Assembly (NCBI GenBank): GCA_045126515.1
Contig: JBGVOM010000184.1
Coordinates: 1-58,167 of the forward strand
Direction: 5' to 3'
Length of the DNA stretch: 58,167 bases
Source of the DNA: RUG11237 sp045126515
GTDB lineage: Bacteria > Bacillota > Clostridia > Lachnospirales > Lachnospiraceae
This document shows positions 32,733-42,020 of this stretch, in pieces. The position numbers and the translations under genes are program-made. Within the stretch, counting starts at the first letter, position 1. Every line of letters starts with the position of its first letter. Below the pieces are notes generated by a model. That model saw only the letters and a list, made by a program, of their open reading frames with translations, had not been told where the DNA came from and did not search any database.

Positions 32733-34481
32733 TCAAACTGGTATACTATCCGCCAGACACAATGCCCCCCACCCCACCAGTTCATTGGGATATTCCGTAA
32801 TCCCCGGAAGTGGTCTGGCTCCCCTTTCTAAATAAGCTTTTACCTTTTCAGCATACAAAAACGGATCATTATTCCTTATAATCCCCCATTCCATCATAAG
32901 CGCTGCACTTCCTGTCACAAAAGGCGTTGCCATGGAGGTTCCGGTTCTTACTGTATAACCGCCTCCCGGTGAGGGACAGGTAATGTTCACACCCGGTGCT
33001 ACTAAATTAGGCTTAATATTTACATTTCCATAAACGTAGCCCCGTCCGGAAAATTCCGCATAACTATTTAGATAGGAATTATACGCACCTACCGCAATGG
33101 CCCTTCTGGCGGTGGAGGGTATGGTTAAAGACAGTTCCGGCGTTGGCAGCAGAAATCGGGTCCCCAGATTCAATGCCCCTTCGCTAGGAAGCCACATATT
33201 GTATACGCCACTTACTATGTTTCTTGGCGTCAGTATAATGTGCCAGATTCCCGAAGTAACATAAGAATCTTTTGGAAGGAAATCCATATATATCTCCTGA
33301 TTGGTACTATAAGGTGCAGGTTCTCCATAATATAATAAAATCTCGGTATCTTCCATGGAAAATCTCTGGACACCAAGGATTTTTTGAATAGGTCCTACAC
33401 GCATACCATCTGGGCTTTCTACACTAATATCCACCTGATCTACATAAGATTTCCATATTTGTACACTGAAAGATGTTTCATAGGGAGCCACTGCCAGTTC
33501 CACAATCGTTTCCCGTTCTTCCTGAAGCACTCCGCTGGTATGCCCTCCGGATGTTCCCTCATTCCCCGTGCCAATACAAATACAGTTTCGCCCCACATTG
33601 GCAATTCCGTCAATATAAGTTTCCAGAAGAGAAACTCCATCATGTGAACCATAGGTATTGCCAAAACTTAGATTAATAGCTATGGGACGCTTCCATTCTA
33701 AGGACTTCCGAATACTGTAGTCCAATGCCTGCATAAGCTCTGTAGTTCTGGGGAAGGATTCTTCTCTTGGATTTCCCAGCTTTACTACAATCAGTTCACT
33801 TCCCGGTGCTGCTCCCTGATATCTTCCGTCGCTTGCCCTCCCATTTCCTGCTGCAATTCCTGCCACGGCTGTCCCATGTCCACTCAAATCCCTACTTCGT
33901 ACAATGTGCAAGGCATCACTCCCCGCAGCCAATGCCTCATTTATTTCTTGGTTGGTGTATTCTGTTCCTATGGAATATCCTTGTGGAGGATTTCCCGGCA
34001 CCGTCTGATCCCACAAACTCAAAATTCTTGTAGTTCCATCTAAATTGCGAAAATCCGGATGCGCATAATCAATTCCTGAATCAATAATACTTACAATGCA
34101 GTTTTTTCCACTTAAGTTTAATCTTCCATACTGCACCTGGTCAATGCAGGAAGCGGCTCTTGCCTGTTCTATGGCAAAAAAGAGCCGCTTCGGTTTCTCA
34201 ATATATTCAATTTCCGGAACCTGAGATAACCACTCCAGTTCCCCTTCGTTTAAGGTTAAAACAGCATATCCATTTAACAATTCCACCACATCAATGCCAC
34301 GTTCCCGTACCATATCCAGATTGCCTGCATATTTTACAATAACTTCCCATTTCTTTTCTTCCGGATCATAACCCACAGAAAGCTCCAATGACTTTTCTCT
34401 TTCTGCTTCTGTGGCATCCAATGCCAGATTTAAGAGATTTTCCAGCTTTTGATCTTCCATAAATATTGATACCATGTTCAT
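32733..34481 (-). CDS. Subtilisin-family (S8) serine protease, Csp-like
   Basis: A 582-residue protease without a signal peptide. The N-terminal 100 residues resemble a prodomain; the catalytic domain shows Asp134 (SIIDSGIDYAHPDF), His202 (SGHGTAVAGIAAG), oxyanion Asn307 (GTGNEG) and Ser516 (GTSMATPFVTG), with a jelly-roll-like insert of about 150 residues before the serine. This layout is that of the Clostridial Csp germination proteases, which activate the cortex hydrolase SleC; a general cytoplasmic S8 peptidase is the alternative. No clear Shine-Dalgarno precedes ATG 34481, 34475 or 34460, so the start is uncertain. Confidence 0.75.
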   Translation of the reverse strand: MNMVSIFMEDQKLENLLNLALDATEAEREKSLELSVGYDPEEKKWEVIVKYAGNLDMVRERGIDVVELLNGYAVLTLNEGELEWLSQVPEIEYIEKPKRLFFAIEQARAASCIDQVQYGRLNLSGKNCIVSIIDSGIDYAHPDFRNLDGTTRILSLWDQTVPGNPPQGYSIGTEYTNQEINEALAAGSDALHIVRSRDLSGHGTAVAGIAAGNGRASDGRYQGAAPGSELIVVKLGNPREESFPRTTELMQALDYSIRKSLEWKRPIAINLSFGNTYGSHDGVSLLETYIDGIANVGRNCICIGTGNEGTSGGHTSGVLQEERETIVELAVAPYETSFSVQIWKSYVDQVDISVESPDGMRVGPIQKILGVQRFSMEDTEILLYYGEPAPYSTNQEIYMDFLPKDSYVTSGIWHIILTPRNIVSGVYNMWLPSEGALNLGTRFLLPTPELSLTIPSTARRAIAVGAYNSYLNSYAEFSGRGYVYGNVNIKPNLVAPGVNITCPSPGGGYTVRTGTSMATPFVTGSAALMMEWGIIRNNDPFLYAEKVKAYLERGARPLPGITEYPNELVGWGALCLADSIPV

Positions 34482-34526
34482 GCAGTCTTATTTTTAATAT
34501 ATGACTATTTTCCCTTTTGTTTCCCT

Positions 34527-36821
34527 TTATCTTTTCTTTTTATAAAGAATACGGATGGAATTTACCACACAAAGCATGGCAACTCCAGTGTCTGCAAATA
34601 CTGCCAACCACATGGAGGCAATTCCTGCCAAACCTAAAATCATAACAAGGGCCTTCACTGCAAGGGCAAATATTACATTTTCCATGGAAATTCTTTGTGT
34701 TATTTTTGCAATCTTCATGGCCTGAGGAACTGCCTCCATGTCGGAAGTCATAAATACCACATCTGCTGCTTCAATAGCTGCGTCTGCTCCGCTTCCCATA
34801 GCTGCCCCTACGTCTGCCCCTGCCAGTACAGGCGCATCATTAATTCCATCCCCTACAAACATTACATTTCCAAATTTCTGACGGATTTCCTGCAATTTGC
34901 TTACTTTATCTTCCGGAAGCAGTTTCGCATATACCTGCTGTACTCCTGTTTCCTGCGCAACTGCTTTGGCATTTTCTTCGGCATCTCCTGTAAGCATGAC
35001 TGTTACAAATCCATGCTTGTTCAGCTTTTCTATGGCTGCCTTCGCATCTTTTTTCACGGTATCTGCTATTACCAAGTGCCCGGCATAAATACCGTCTATC
35101 GCCAGCAATACTTCCGTTCCATAACCTTTATTTTCATATCGGGAACAATCCACACCCTGCTCCTTCATAAGCTTTGTATTTCCACATAATACCTGCTGTC
35201 CATCTATGACAGCTAAAATTCCGTGTCCGGAAAGCTCTGTTATTTTTTCTGCTTGTTTTTCCGGTACTTTTCGCTCTCTGGCTGCCCCTACAATACTTAC
35301 CGCAATCGGGTGGGTTGAATTGGTTTCACAGGCGGCAGCAAGGCTTAACAGTTCTTCTTCTGTTTTCTTTCCTGCCGAAACACATTTCTGCAATACAAAG
35401 TTTCCTTCCGTAATGGTTCCTGTCTTATCCATAACAATAGCTTTCACGTCTTTCATCGCTTCCAAGGAAACACCGCCTTTAAACAGAATTCCCTGCTTAG
35501 AACCTGCACCAATTCCAGAGAAAAATGCCAATGGCACACTTAACACCAATGCGCACGGACAACTGATTACTAAGAATGTCAATGCTGTGTAAATCCAAAG
35601 TTCCCAGTTTCCGGTAATCAACGATGGAATAATTGCCGTGGCAACAGCAGCAGCTACTACAAACGGGGTATATATTCTGGCAAACTTTGTGATAAATCTA
35701 TCAAGCTTTGGTTTGCTGGCAGCAGCATTTTCCACAGAATCCATAATTCTGGATACCATAGATTCCTCCAGCACTTTTTCTACTCTCAACTTAACTACGC
35801 CGGATAAGTTCATACAGCCGGAGATTACAGATTGATTTTCTCTCACACTGACTGGTACTGGTTCTCCTGTAACCGGTGAAGTATCAATTCTGGTTTCCCC
35901 TTCAACAATTACACCATCTAGCGGAATTCTTTCCCCAGGCTTAATCACAATCACATCCCCCACCTTTGCATCCTCCGCTGGTATTACTTTGGTGGTATTT
36001 CCTGTAACTATGGTTACATTTTCCGCCCGCATATCGATGGTTTCCATAATCTGGCTTCTGCTTCTGGCAACTGCCTTGTGTTCGAACCATTCTCCAATAC
36101 GGTAGAACAGCATAACCCCTACTGCTTCCGGGTATTCCTGAATAGCAAAAGCCCCAAGTGTTGCAATAGCCATCAGAAAATTTTCATCAAATACTTTTCC
36201 TTTGCATAAATTCTTAACTGCGGTTACAACAATTTCACCGCCAAGCACCACATAACTTGCAATCAAAGCTATTATTGACACTATATCCAGCTTTTCCTGA
36301 GTTACTAAACCGATTGCAAATAGTGCTGCCCCTATTACTATCGTAATGAATTCTTTTTTCTCATGCTGTTCTTCTTCTTTGCGTTCTTCTTTTACACTTT
36401 GTTTCTCTCTTACTTTTACTACCACTTCCGACTCAATGGAAGAACAGATTTCCTGAAATTTTCCCAGCAGCTGTTTCGGGTTTTCGCCTGTTACACGCAA
36501 TTGTTTTGTGGCAAAAGTAATTGTGGCTGTATGAATCTCAGGAAGTTCATTGATTTTTGCTTCCATTTTCGCTGCACAATTGGCACAGCCAAGATTCTCC
36601 AGTATAAAAATTTCTTTCTTATATTTTCCACCCTCCAAATCACATTCACAATTCTCCAGTGATTTGCCACACTTTCCACAGTGTACATCTGCCGTCTGGT
36701 GGTGCTCGTGGTTGTGGTCATGCTCGTGGTGGTGCTCGTGATTGTGGTCATGCTCATCATGACAACAACCACAAGATTCTTCGTCGTGATAATGATTATG
36801 TTTCAACTCTTCTTTCTTCAT
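34527..36821 (-). CDS. Zn/Cd/Pb-type P1B ATPase with His-rich N-terminus
   Basis: A 764-residue metal-exporting ATPase of the ZntA/CadA class. The N-terminus (8-41) is His-rich and holds a tandem duplication EHDHNHEHH (23-31 and 33-41); CxCC and CGKCGK motifs follow, then an HMA domain with GCANC (Cys79, Cys82). The core has the actuator TGEPVPV, the membrane metal site SCPCALVL, phosphorylation loop DKTGT, HP motif (THPIAVS), and GDGINDAP. The His-rich tail and CPC motif favour zinc or cadmium over copper. A dyad at the promoter suggests SmtB/ArsR-type control, but no regulator gene is in the window. Confidence 0.9.
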   Translation of the reverse strand: MKKEELKHNHYHDEESCGCCHDEHDHNHEHHHEHDHNHEHHQTADVHCGKCGKSLENCECDLEGGKYKKEIFILENLGCANCAAKMEAKINELPEIHTATITFATKQLRVTGENPKQLLGKFQEICSSIESEVVVKVREKQSVKEERKEEEQHEKKEFITIVIGAALFAIGLVTQEKLDIVSIIALIASYVVLGGEIVVTAVKNLCKGKVFDENFLMAIATLGAFAIQEYPEAVGVMLFYRIGEWFEHKAVARSRSQIMETIDMRAENVTIVTGNTTKVIPAEDAKVGDVIVIKPGERIPLDGVIVEGETRIDTSPVTGEPVPVSVRENQSVISGCMNLSGVVKLRVEKVLEESMVSRIMDSVENAAASKPKLDRFITKFARIYTPFVVAAAVATAIIPSLITGNWELWIYTALTFLVISCPCALVLSVPLAFFSGIGAGSKQGILFKGGVSLEAMKDVKAIVMDKTGTITEGNFVLQKCVSAGKKTEEELLSLAAACETNSTHPIAVSIVGAARERKVPEKQAEKITELSGHGILAVIDGQQVLCGNTKLMKEQGVDCSRYENKGYGTEVLLAIDGIYAGHLVIADTVKKDAKAAIEKLNKHGFVTVMLTGDAEENAKAVAQETGVQQVYAKLLPEDKVSKLQEIRQKFGNVMFVGDGINDAPVLAGADVGAAMGSGADAAIEAADVVFMTSDMEAVPQAMKIAKITQRISMENVIFALAVKALVMILGLAGIASMWLAVFADTGVAMLCVVNSIRILYKKKR

Positions 36822-36857
36822 AAGATTCCCTCCTAACTCTTATTTTCAACCTATTCT

Positions 36858-36905
36858 ATTATAGATATTTCAGAGTCATGTGAACGACTATTCATATGTT
36901 CATAT
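36858..36905 (-). promoter_or_regulatory. Promoter and candidate metal-responsive operator of the P-type ATPase gene
   Basis: A minus-strand -10 TATAAT (36863-36858) lies under a dyad ATGTGAAC (36878-36885) / GTTCATAT (36898-36905), seven of eight positions complementary, 12-base spacer. The dyad covers the -35 region and resembles TGAAC-type SmtB/CzrA operators. Confidence 0.5.
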
Positions 36906-36976
36906 AACCACATTTTCACATAAATGTCAAGTACTTTTTTCTAACATTCCATGCTACAATTGAACATACACAAAAA

Positions 36977-37015
36977 AATAGTGACAAAAGTATTATAACT
37001 ACCTTTATCACTATT
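36977..37015 (-). terminator. Second hairpin terminator behind etfA
   Basis: On the minus strand AATAGTGA and TCACTATT (37015-37008 and 36984-36977) pair perfectly, with an inner AAAGGTA/TACTTT pairing, and are followed by a run of T. Lies beyond the first terminator at 37074-37099. The rest of 36906-36976 shows nothing recognisable. Confidence 0.6.
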
Positions 37016-37073
37016 CCCAAACTTTCTAACAAAAATCTCTCATATAATAATTGATTTGCCTCCAATACCACAA

Positions 37074-37099
37074 AAGGCGCTCCTTAAACGGAACGCCTT
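37074..37099 (-). terminator. Terminator of the butyrate operon
   Basis: AAGGCG (37074-37079) and CGCCTT (37094-37099), with an inner TCC/GGA pairing and one mismatch, followed by TTTTG on the minus strand, 24 bases after the etfA stop. Confidence 0.75.
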
Positions 37100-37122
37100 C
37101 GTAAAATCATAAGATTTTCAAA

Positions 37123-38181
37123 TTATTTTGCAGCCATTTCAGCTTTTAAAGCTTCTGTTAAAGCCGGTACAATCTTGTTTAAGTCACCAACTAAACCGTA
37201 ATCAGCAACATCGAAGATTGGAGCATCTTCATCTTTGTTGATTGCAACGATAATGTCAGATTCTTCCATACCAGCTACGTGCTGGATAGCTCCTGAAATA
37301 CCGATTGCAAAGTAGATGCTTGGACGTACTGTTTTACCTGTCTGTCCTACCTGACGGTCTACTGGCAACCATCCTGCATCTGTTACAGCACGAGAACATG
37401 CTACCATTCCACCAAATACATCTGCTAAATCTTCTAATAACTTGAAGTTTTCTTTGCTTCCAACTCCACGTCCACCAGATACTAATACCTTAGCATCCAT
37501 GATATCTGCAGAATCTGTAACAGCCTTAACTACATCCATGATTTCTACATACTTGTTGTTTGGTGTAAATCCTGGATTGTATTTGATGATTTCAGCCTTA
37601 GCACCAGCGATTGGGCTAATCTTCTGCATAACACCTGCACGTACAGTAGCCATCTGAGGACGGTTATCTGGACAAGCGATTGTAGCGATTGTGTTTCCAC
37701 CGAATGCAGGACGAGTCATTAATAACTGATTGTGCTTCTGTTCCTGATTTGGAATCGGATTGATTGGGAAATCACCGATTTCAAGAACTGTACAGTCTGC
37801 TGTTAATCCAGTTGCAACTCTTGCAGAAACGCATGGACCTAAATCACGACCGATTGCTGTAGCTCCAACTAATACGATTTCTGGTTTGAATTCGTTGATT
37901 ACAGAAGATAATGCATGTGCATATGGTTCTGTTCTATATGTTTCTAATTCTTTGTCATCTACAAGGATAACTTTTGTAGCTCCGTACTGAGCTAATTCGT
38001 CACAAAGTCCTTCTACATTGCTTCCTAAAAGAACTGCTGTAACATCTTCCTGTCCTAAATCTTTTGCAAGATCCTTTGCCTTACCAAGTAATTCTAAAGC
38101 GACACCGCTGATTTTATTATCTACCTGCTGAGCAAAGACGAAAACTCCTTTATATTCTTCTAAATTCATCTTATTCACCAC
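37123..38181 (-). CDS. etfA: Electron transfer flavoprotein alpha subunit
   Basis: A 352-residue FAD-binding subunit. The C-terminal FAD domain is clear: VLVSGGRGVGSKENF, VACSRAVTDAGWLPVDRQVG, GKTVRPSIYFAIGISGAIQH and IVAINKDEDAPIF. With EtfB and Bcd it should form the electron-bifurcating butyryl-CoA dehydrogenase complex that couples crotonyl-CoA reduction by NADH to ferredoxin reduction. Last gene of the operon, 15 bases after etfB; two hairpins follow. Confidence 0.95.
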   Translation of the reverse strand: MVNKMNLEEYKGVFVFAQQVDNKISGVALELLGKAKDLAKDLGQEDVTAVLLGSNVEGLCDELAQYGATKVILVDDKELETYRTEPYAHALSSVINEFKPEIVLVGATAIGRDLGPCVSARVATGLTADCTVLEIGDFPINPIPNQEQKHNQLLMTRPAFGGNTIATIACPDNRPQMATVRAGVMQKISPIAGAKAEIIKYNPGFTPNNKYVEIMDVVKAVTDSADIMDAKVLVSGGRGVGSKENFKLLEDLADVFGGMVACSRAVTDAGWLPVDRQVGQTGKTVRPSIYFAIGISGAIQHVAGMEESDIIVAINKDEDAPIFDVADYGLVGDLNKIVPALTEALKAEMAAK

Positions 38182-38196
38182 TTTTCCTTTTAATAA

Positions 38197-38979
38197 TTAA
38201 ATTACGTGCTTCTCTTTGAATTTACCAATAAGGTATTCTACAGCTTCTGTTGGATCAAGAGTAACCTTTTCTCCTGCTCCCTTTCTTACCTTATCTGATG
38301 CCTTAGCAATCTTTGTTGGAGATCCCTTTAATCCAAGGTTGCAATCTTCTACATCCTTAAGATCTGCTCTACCAAATGTTGTAATTTCTGCATCATAAGC
38401 ATCGAAAATTCCACCTGGAGTCATATAACGAGGATCATTTAATTCAGATAATGCTGTAACTAAGCAAGGCATTTTTGCTTTTAATACGTGATGTCTGTCT
38501 TCGTACTGACGTTCAACGATAACAGAATCTCCGTCAACCTTGATTGCCTGAGCGTAAGAAATTACAGGAATTCCTAAATGTTCAGAAATCTGTGGTCCAA
38601 CCTGTGCTGTATCACCATCGATAGCCTGACGACCTGTGATGATTAAGTCATATTCTAAGTTTCTGATTGCACCTGCAAGTGTTGTAGAAGTAGCCCATGT
38701 ATCAGCTCCACCTAAAACTCTGTCTGTTACAAGAACACCCTTGTCAGCACCCATAGCAATTGCTTCACGAAGTACTTCTTCAGCCTTTGGAAGACCCATT
38801 GTTACAACAGTAACTTCAGCACCGTATTCATCTTTTAATCTAAGAGCAGCTTCCAATCCAGCCTTATCATCTGGGTTCATGATTGTAAGCATTGCACCTC
38901 TATCCAATGTACCATCTGGGTTAAACTTAACGCCACCCTTTGTATCAGGTACCTGTTTTACACATACTACAACTTTCAC
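38197..38979 (-). CDS. etfB: Electron transfer flavoprotein beta subunit
   Basis: A 260-residue subunit with KVVVCVKQVPDT at the start, MNPDDKAGLEAALRLKDEYG, and the ETF-beta signature region ITGRQAIDGDTAQVGPQISE followed by EHLGIPVISYA. In bifurcating complexes the beta-side FAD near this region splits the electrons of NADH. 18 bases after bcd and 15 before etfA, with AAGGAGG ahead of its ATG. Confidence 0.95.
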   Translation of the reverse strand: MKVVVCVKQVPDTKGGVKFNPDGTLDRGAMLTIMNPDDKAGLEAALRLKDEYGAEVTVVTMGLPKAEEVLREAIAMGADKGVLVTDRVLGGADTWATSTTLAGAIRNLEYDLIITGRQAIDGDTAQVGPQISEHLGIPVISYAQAIKVDGDSVIVERQYEDRHHVLKAKMPCLVTALSELNDPRYMTPGGIFDAYDAEITTFGRADLKDVEDCNLGLKGSPTKIAKASDKVRKGAGEKVTLDPTEAVEYLIGKFKEKHVI

Positions 38980-38997
38980 AATAAGTACCTCCTTATA

Positions 38998-40155
38998 TTA
39001 TTTTAATAAATTAGCAGAAATAACCATACGCTGAACTTCTGAAGTTCCTTCGTAGATTTCAGTGATCTTAGCATCACGCATCATACGTTCAACGTCGTAT
39101 TCTCTAATGTAACCATATCCACCATGTAACTGAACTGCCTTTGTTGTAACTTCCATTGCAACTTCTGCAGCATATAATTTAGCCATAGCAGCTTCTACAC
39201 TGTATGTCTTCTGAGTAGCTTTAGCCATAGCAGCTTTGTATACTAACATACGAGCAGCTTCTACCTTAGTAGCCATATCAGCTAACTGGAACTGTGTATT
39301 CTGGAACTGTGCGATAGATCTTCCGAACTGCTTTCTTTCTTTTACATATTCGATAGTTGTTTCTAAAGCACCTGCTGCTAAACCAAGAGCCTGAGCTGCA
39401 ATTCCGATACGTCCACCATCTAATGTGTGCATAGCGATGTTGAAGCCCTTACCCTTCTGTCCTAATAAGTTTTCTTTTGGAATTCTACAATCTTCGAAAA
39501 TTAATTCGTATGTAGCTGATCCACGGATACCCATTTTCTTTTCTTTTGTTCCGAATGTAAATCCTGGTGTTCCTTTTTCTACGATAAATGCAGAGATTTC
39601 TTTCATTGTTTTACCGCGCTTTTCAACTTTACCTGTTACAGCGATTACAATGTAAACATCAGCATATTTACCGTTTGTAATAAAGCACTTAGAACCGTTT
39701 AATACCCATTCGTTGGTAGCTTCATCAAAAACAGCCTTTGTCTGCTGTCCCTGAGCATCTGTACCAGCACCTGGCTCTGTTAAACCGAAAGCACCTAATT
39801 TTTCACCTTTTGCAAGTGGAACTAAGTATTTCTGTTTCTGTTCTTCTGTACCATATGTCTGAATTGGGTCACAGCAAAGTGATGTATGAGCAGATACGAT
39901 AACACCTGTTGTACCGCAAACTTTAGAAAGTTCTTCTACACACATTGCATATGTTAATGGGTCACAACCCTGTCCGCCATATTCCTTTGGAATTGGAATA
40001 CCAAGGAAACCTGCCTTTGCCATTTTAGCAACAGTACCTTCTGGGAACTGTTCTGTTTCGTCTACTTCCTGAGCAAGAGGTTTTGCTTCATTTTCAGCAA
40101 ATTCTTTGAAAAGACTTCTTGCCATTTCGTGTTTCTTACTTAATGCGAAATCCAT
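38998..40155 (-). CDS. bcd: Butyryl-CoA dehydrogenase
   Basis: A 385-residue acyl-CoA dehydrogenase reducing crotonyl-CoA to butyryl-CoA. Visible motifs: FGLTEPGAGTDAQGQQTKA, WVLNGSKCFITNG, FGRSIAQFQNTQFQLADMAT, QLHGGYGYIREYDVERMMRD and the catalytic base Glu369 in IYEGTSEVQR. The length and neighbours (hbd upstream, etfB/etfA downstream) identify the short-chain bifurcating form of butyrate producers. 30 bases follow hbd. Confidence 0.95.
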   Translation of the reverse strand: MDFALSKKHEMARSLFKEFAENEAKPLAQEVDETEQFPEGTVAKMAKAGFLGIPIPKEYGGQGCDPLTYAMCVEELSKVCGTTGVIVSAHTSLCCDPIQTYGTEEQKQKYLVPLAKGEKLGAFGLTEPGAGTDAQGQQTKAVFDEATNEWVLNGSKCFITNGKYADVYIVIAVTGKVEKRGKTMKEISAFIVEKGTPGFTFGTKEKKMGIRGSATYELIFEDCRIPKENLLGQKGKGFNIAMHTLDGGRIGIAAQALGLAAGALETTIEYVKERKQFGRSIAQFQNTQFQLADMATKVEAARMLVYKAAMAKATQKTYSVEAAMAKLYAAEVAMEVTTKAVQLHGGYGYIREYDVERMMRDAKITEIYEGTSEVQRMVISANLLK

Positions 40156-40185
40156 CTGTGATTTTCCTCCTTATTATTTATCTGA

Positions 40186-41058
40186 TTACTGAGCATCTAC
40201 AGGTGTCTTTGTGCGGTCAGCATTGTATACATAGAATCCCTTACCGCTCTTGCATCCAAGATTTCCACCACGTACCATCTTACGAAGTAATGGACATGCA
40301 CGATACTTACTGTCACCTGTTTCTGCATAAAGTACATCCATGATTGCAAGACAAATGTCAAGTCCGATGAAATCACCTAATTCAAGTGGTCCCATTGGAT
40401 GATTTGCGCCGAGCTTCATAGCTGCATCAATACCTGCAATATCTGAAACACCTTCCATCTTAATGAAAGCAGCTTCATTAATCATTGGGATTAAGATACG
40501 ATTTACTACAAATCCTGCTGCTTCATTTACCTGTACTGGTGTCTTACCGATTTCTTCTGAAATCTTAACAATTTTATCTACAGTTTCCTGCGGAGTATTT
40601 ACACCTGCAATAACTTCAACTAATTTCATTCTATCTGCTGGATTGAAGAAATGCATACCAATCATAGGACGTGTTAATCCATTTCCGATTTCAGTAATAG
40701 AAAGACTTGATGTGTTAGAAGCAAAAATACATTCTGGCTTACAGATTTTATCTAATTCACCAAATGTTGTTTTCTTAACTTCCATATTTTCAAATGCAGC
40801 TTCCACGATTAAATCGCAGTCTGCACAAAGGTCTTCCTTTAAACCTGCTGTGATGCTGTTTAAGATTCCATCTACAGCTTCCTGTGTCATTTTTCCTTTT
40901 TCCACAAGTCTTGCATAACCTTTTGCAATCTTGTCCTTTCCACCATCAGCCCACTCCTGCTTAATATCGCAAAGTGCAACTTCATATCCGTCAACCTGAG
41001 CAAATGCCTTAGCAATTCCCTGACCCATGGTTCCTGCGCCAATTACGCCAACCTTCAT
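40186..41058 (-). CDS. hbd: 3-hydroxybutyryl-CoA dehydrogenase
   Basis: A 290-residue enzyme reducing acetoacetyl-CoA to 3-hydroxybutyryl-CoA. The Rossmann motif GAGTMGQG is at residues 7-14; the catalytic region shows SNTSSLSITEI, GMHFFNPADRMKLVEVI and GFVVNRILIPMINEA; the C-terminal LGANHPMGPLELGDFIGLD is typical. AAAGGAGG precedes the ATG. It is separated from crt by 104 bases containing a small hairpin. Confidence 0.95.
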   Translation of the reverse strand: MKVGVIGAGTMGQGIAKAFAQVDGYEVALCDIKQEWADGGKDKIAKGYARLVEKGKMTQEAVDGILNSITAGLKEDLCADCDLIVEAAFENMEVKKTTFGELDKICKPECIFASNTSSLSITEIGNGLTRPMIGMHFFNPADRMKLVEVIAGVNTPQETVDKIVKISEEIGKTPVQVNEAAGFVVNRILIPMINEAAFIKMEGVSDIAGIDAAMKLGANHPMGPLELGDFIGLDICLAIMDVLYAETGDSKYRACPLLRKMVRGGNLGCKSGKGFYVYNADRTKTPVDAQ

Positions 41059-41128
41059 TTTTGTGTCCTCCTTTGATTAATGAATTGAATAACATTTATT
41101 TATCCTGTGATTCTATTTCACACAAGAA

Positions 41129-41147
41129 AGGCAGTACATGACTACCT
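41129..41147 (-). other. Small hairpin between crt and hbd
   Basis: AGGCAGT (41129-41135) and ACTACCT (41141-41147) pair with one G-U, 5-base loop. No U-run follows. It may tune the mRNA between the two genes; weak evidence. Confidence 0.3.
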
Positions 41148-41162
41148 CTCCGTGTTAAAACC

Positions 41163-41954
41163 TTATTTATTCTGAAATGGAACTACTTTTAACTTCTTTT
41201 CTTTGTCTTTTTCAAGGAAGTTACCCATTCCAGCCTTCTGATCTTCTGTTTCGAAGCAACTTCCGAATAATTTTTCTTCAATAACGATAGCTGCATCCAT
41301 ATCTACATCTAATCCTTCGTTGATTGCTTTCTTACATGCTCTTACTGCGATTGGAGCATTCGCTGCGATAGTAGAAGCAAGCTTCTTAGCAGCCGGCATT
41401 AACTCTTCTAAAGGATATACATTGTTTACTAAACCGATTCTGTATGCTTCTTCAGCTTTAATGTTTCTTGCGCCATAAATCATTTCTTTTGCTTTACCAA
41501 CGCCTACGATTCTTGCAAGTCTCTGTGTTCCACCGAATCCTGGTGTAATACCAAGACCTACTTCCGGCTGTCCGAATACTGCGTTTTCAGAACAGATACG
41601 GATATCACAGCTCATGGAGATTTCACATCCGCCACCTAAAGCAAATCCGTTGATTGCAGCGATAACAGGAATCGGGAATGTTTCTAATTTACGGAATACA
41701 TCATTTCCCTTCTTACCGAAAGCTTCACCTTCTGCCTTTGTAAGTGTGCTCATTTCTCCGATATCTGCGCCGGCAACAAATGATTTTTCACCTGCACCTG
41801 TTAAAATCAGACATCTTACTGTTTCTAAATCTACACCATCTAATGTTTTATCAATTTCTTCTAAAACCTGGCTGTTTAATGCATTTAAAGCCTTTGGACG
41901 GTTGATGGTGATAACGCCAACTGCGCCCTCTACTTCATATGTGATAAATTCCAT
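41163..41954 (-). CDS. crt: Crotonase (3-hydroxybutyryl-CoA dehydratase)
   Basis: A 263-residue enoyl-CoA hydratase-fold enzyme forming crotonyl-CoA. Shown by VITINRPKALNALNSQVLEE, AGADIGEM (oxyanion region), AINGFALGGGCEISMSCDIR and FGQPEVGLGITPGFGGTQRL, which carry the two catalytic glutamates. It sits in pathway order between thl and hbd. A strong hairpin precedes its ribosome binding site. Confidence 0.94.
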   Translation of the reverse strand: MEFITYEVEGAVGVITINRPKALNALNSQVLEEIDKTLDGVDLETVRCLILTGAGEKSFVAGADIGEMSTLTKAEGEAFGKKGNDVFRKLETFPIPVIAAINGFALGGGCEISMSCDIRICSENAVFGQPEVGLGITPGFGGTQRLARIVGVGKAKEMIYGARNIKAEEAYRIGLVNNVYPLEELMPAAKKLASTIAANAPIAVRACKKAINEGLDVDMDAAIVIEEKLFGSCFETEDQKAGMGNFLEKDKEKKLKVVPFQNK

Positions 41955-41976
41955 TTTATATTCTCCTTCATATTAT

Positions 41977-42005
41977 GTAACCACTCCACATTGTGGAGTG
42001 ATTAC
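41977..42005 (-). other. Strong intercistronic hairpin between thl and crt
   Basis: CACTCCAC (41982-41989) and GTGGAGTG (41993-42000) pair around an ATT loop, extended past one mismatch by GTAA/TTAC (41977-41980, 42002-42005). No U-run follows, so a processing or stabilising element, or an attenuator, is likelier than a terminator. It begins about 8 bases upstream of the crt Shine-Dalgarno. Confidence 0.65.
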
Positions 42006-42020
42006 TTGTATATTTCGTGA

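Noticed and set aside
34695..35189. 164-residue plus-strand frame opposite the P-type ATPase
   Set aside because: Cys/His/Phe-rich shadow of the ATPase gene with no ribosome site.
40463..40918. 151-residue plus-strand frame opposite hbd
   Set aside because: Antisense of a clear enzyme gene; the codon pattern follows hbd.
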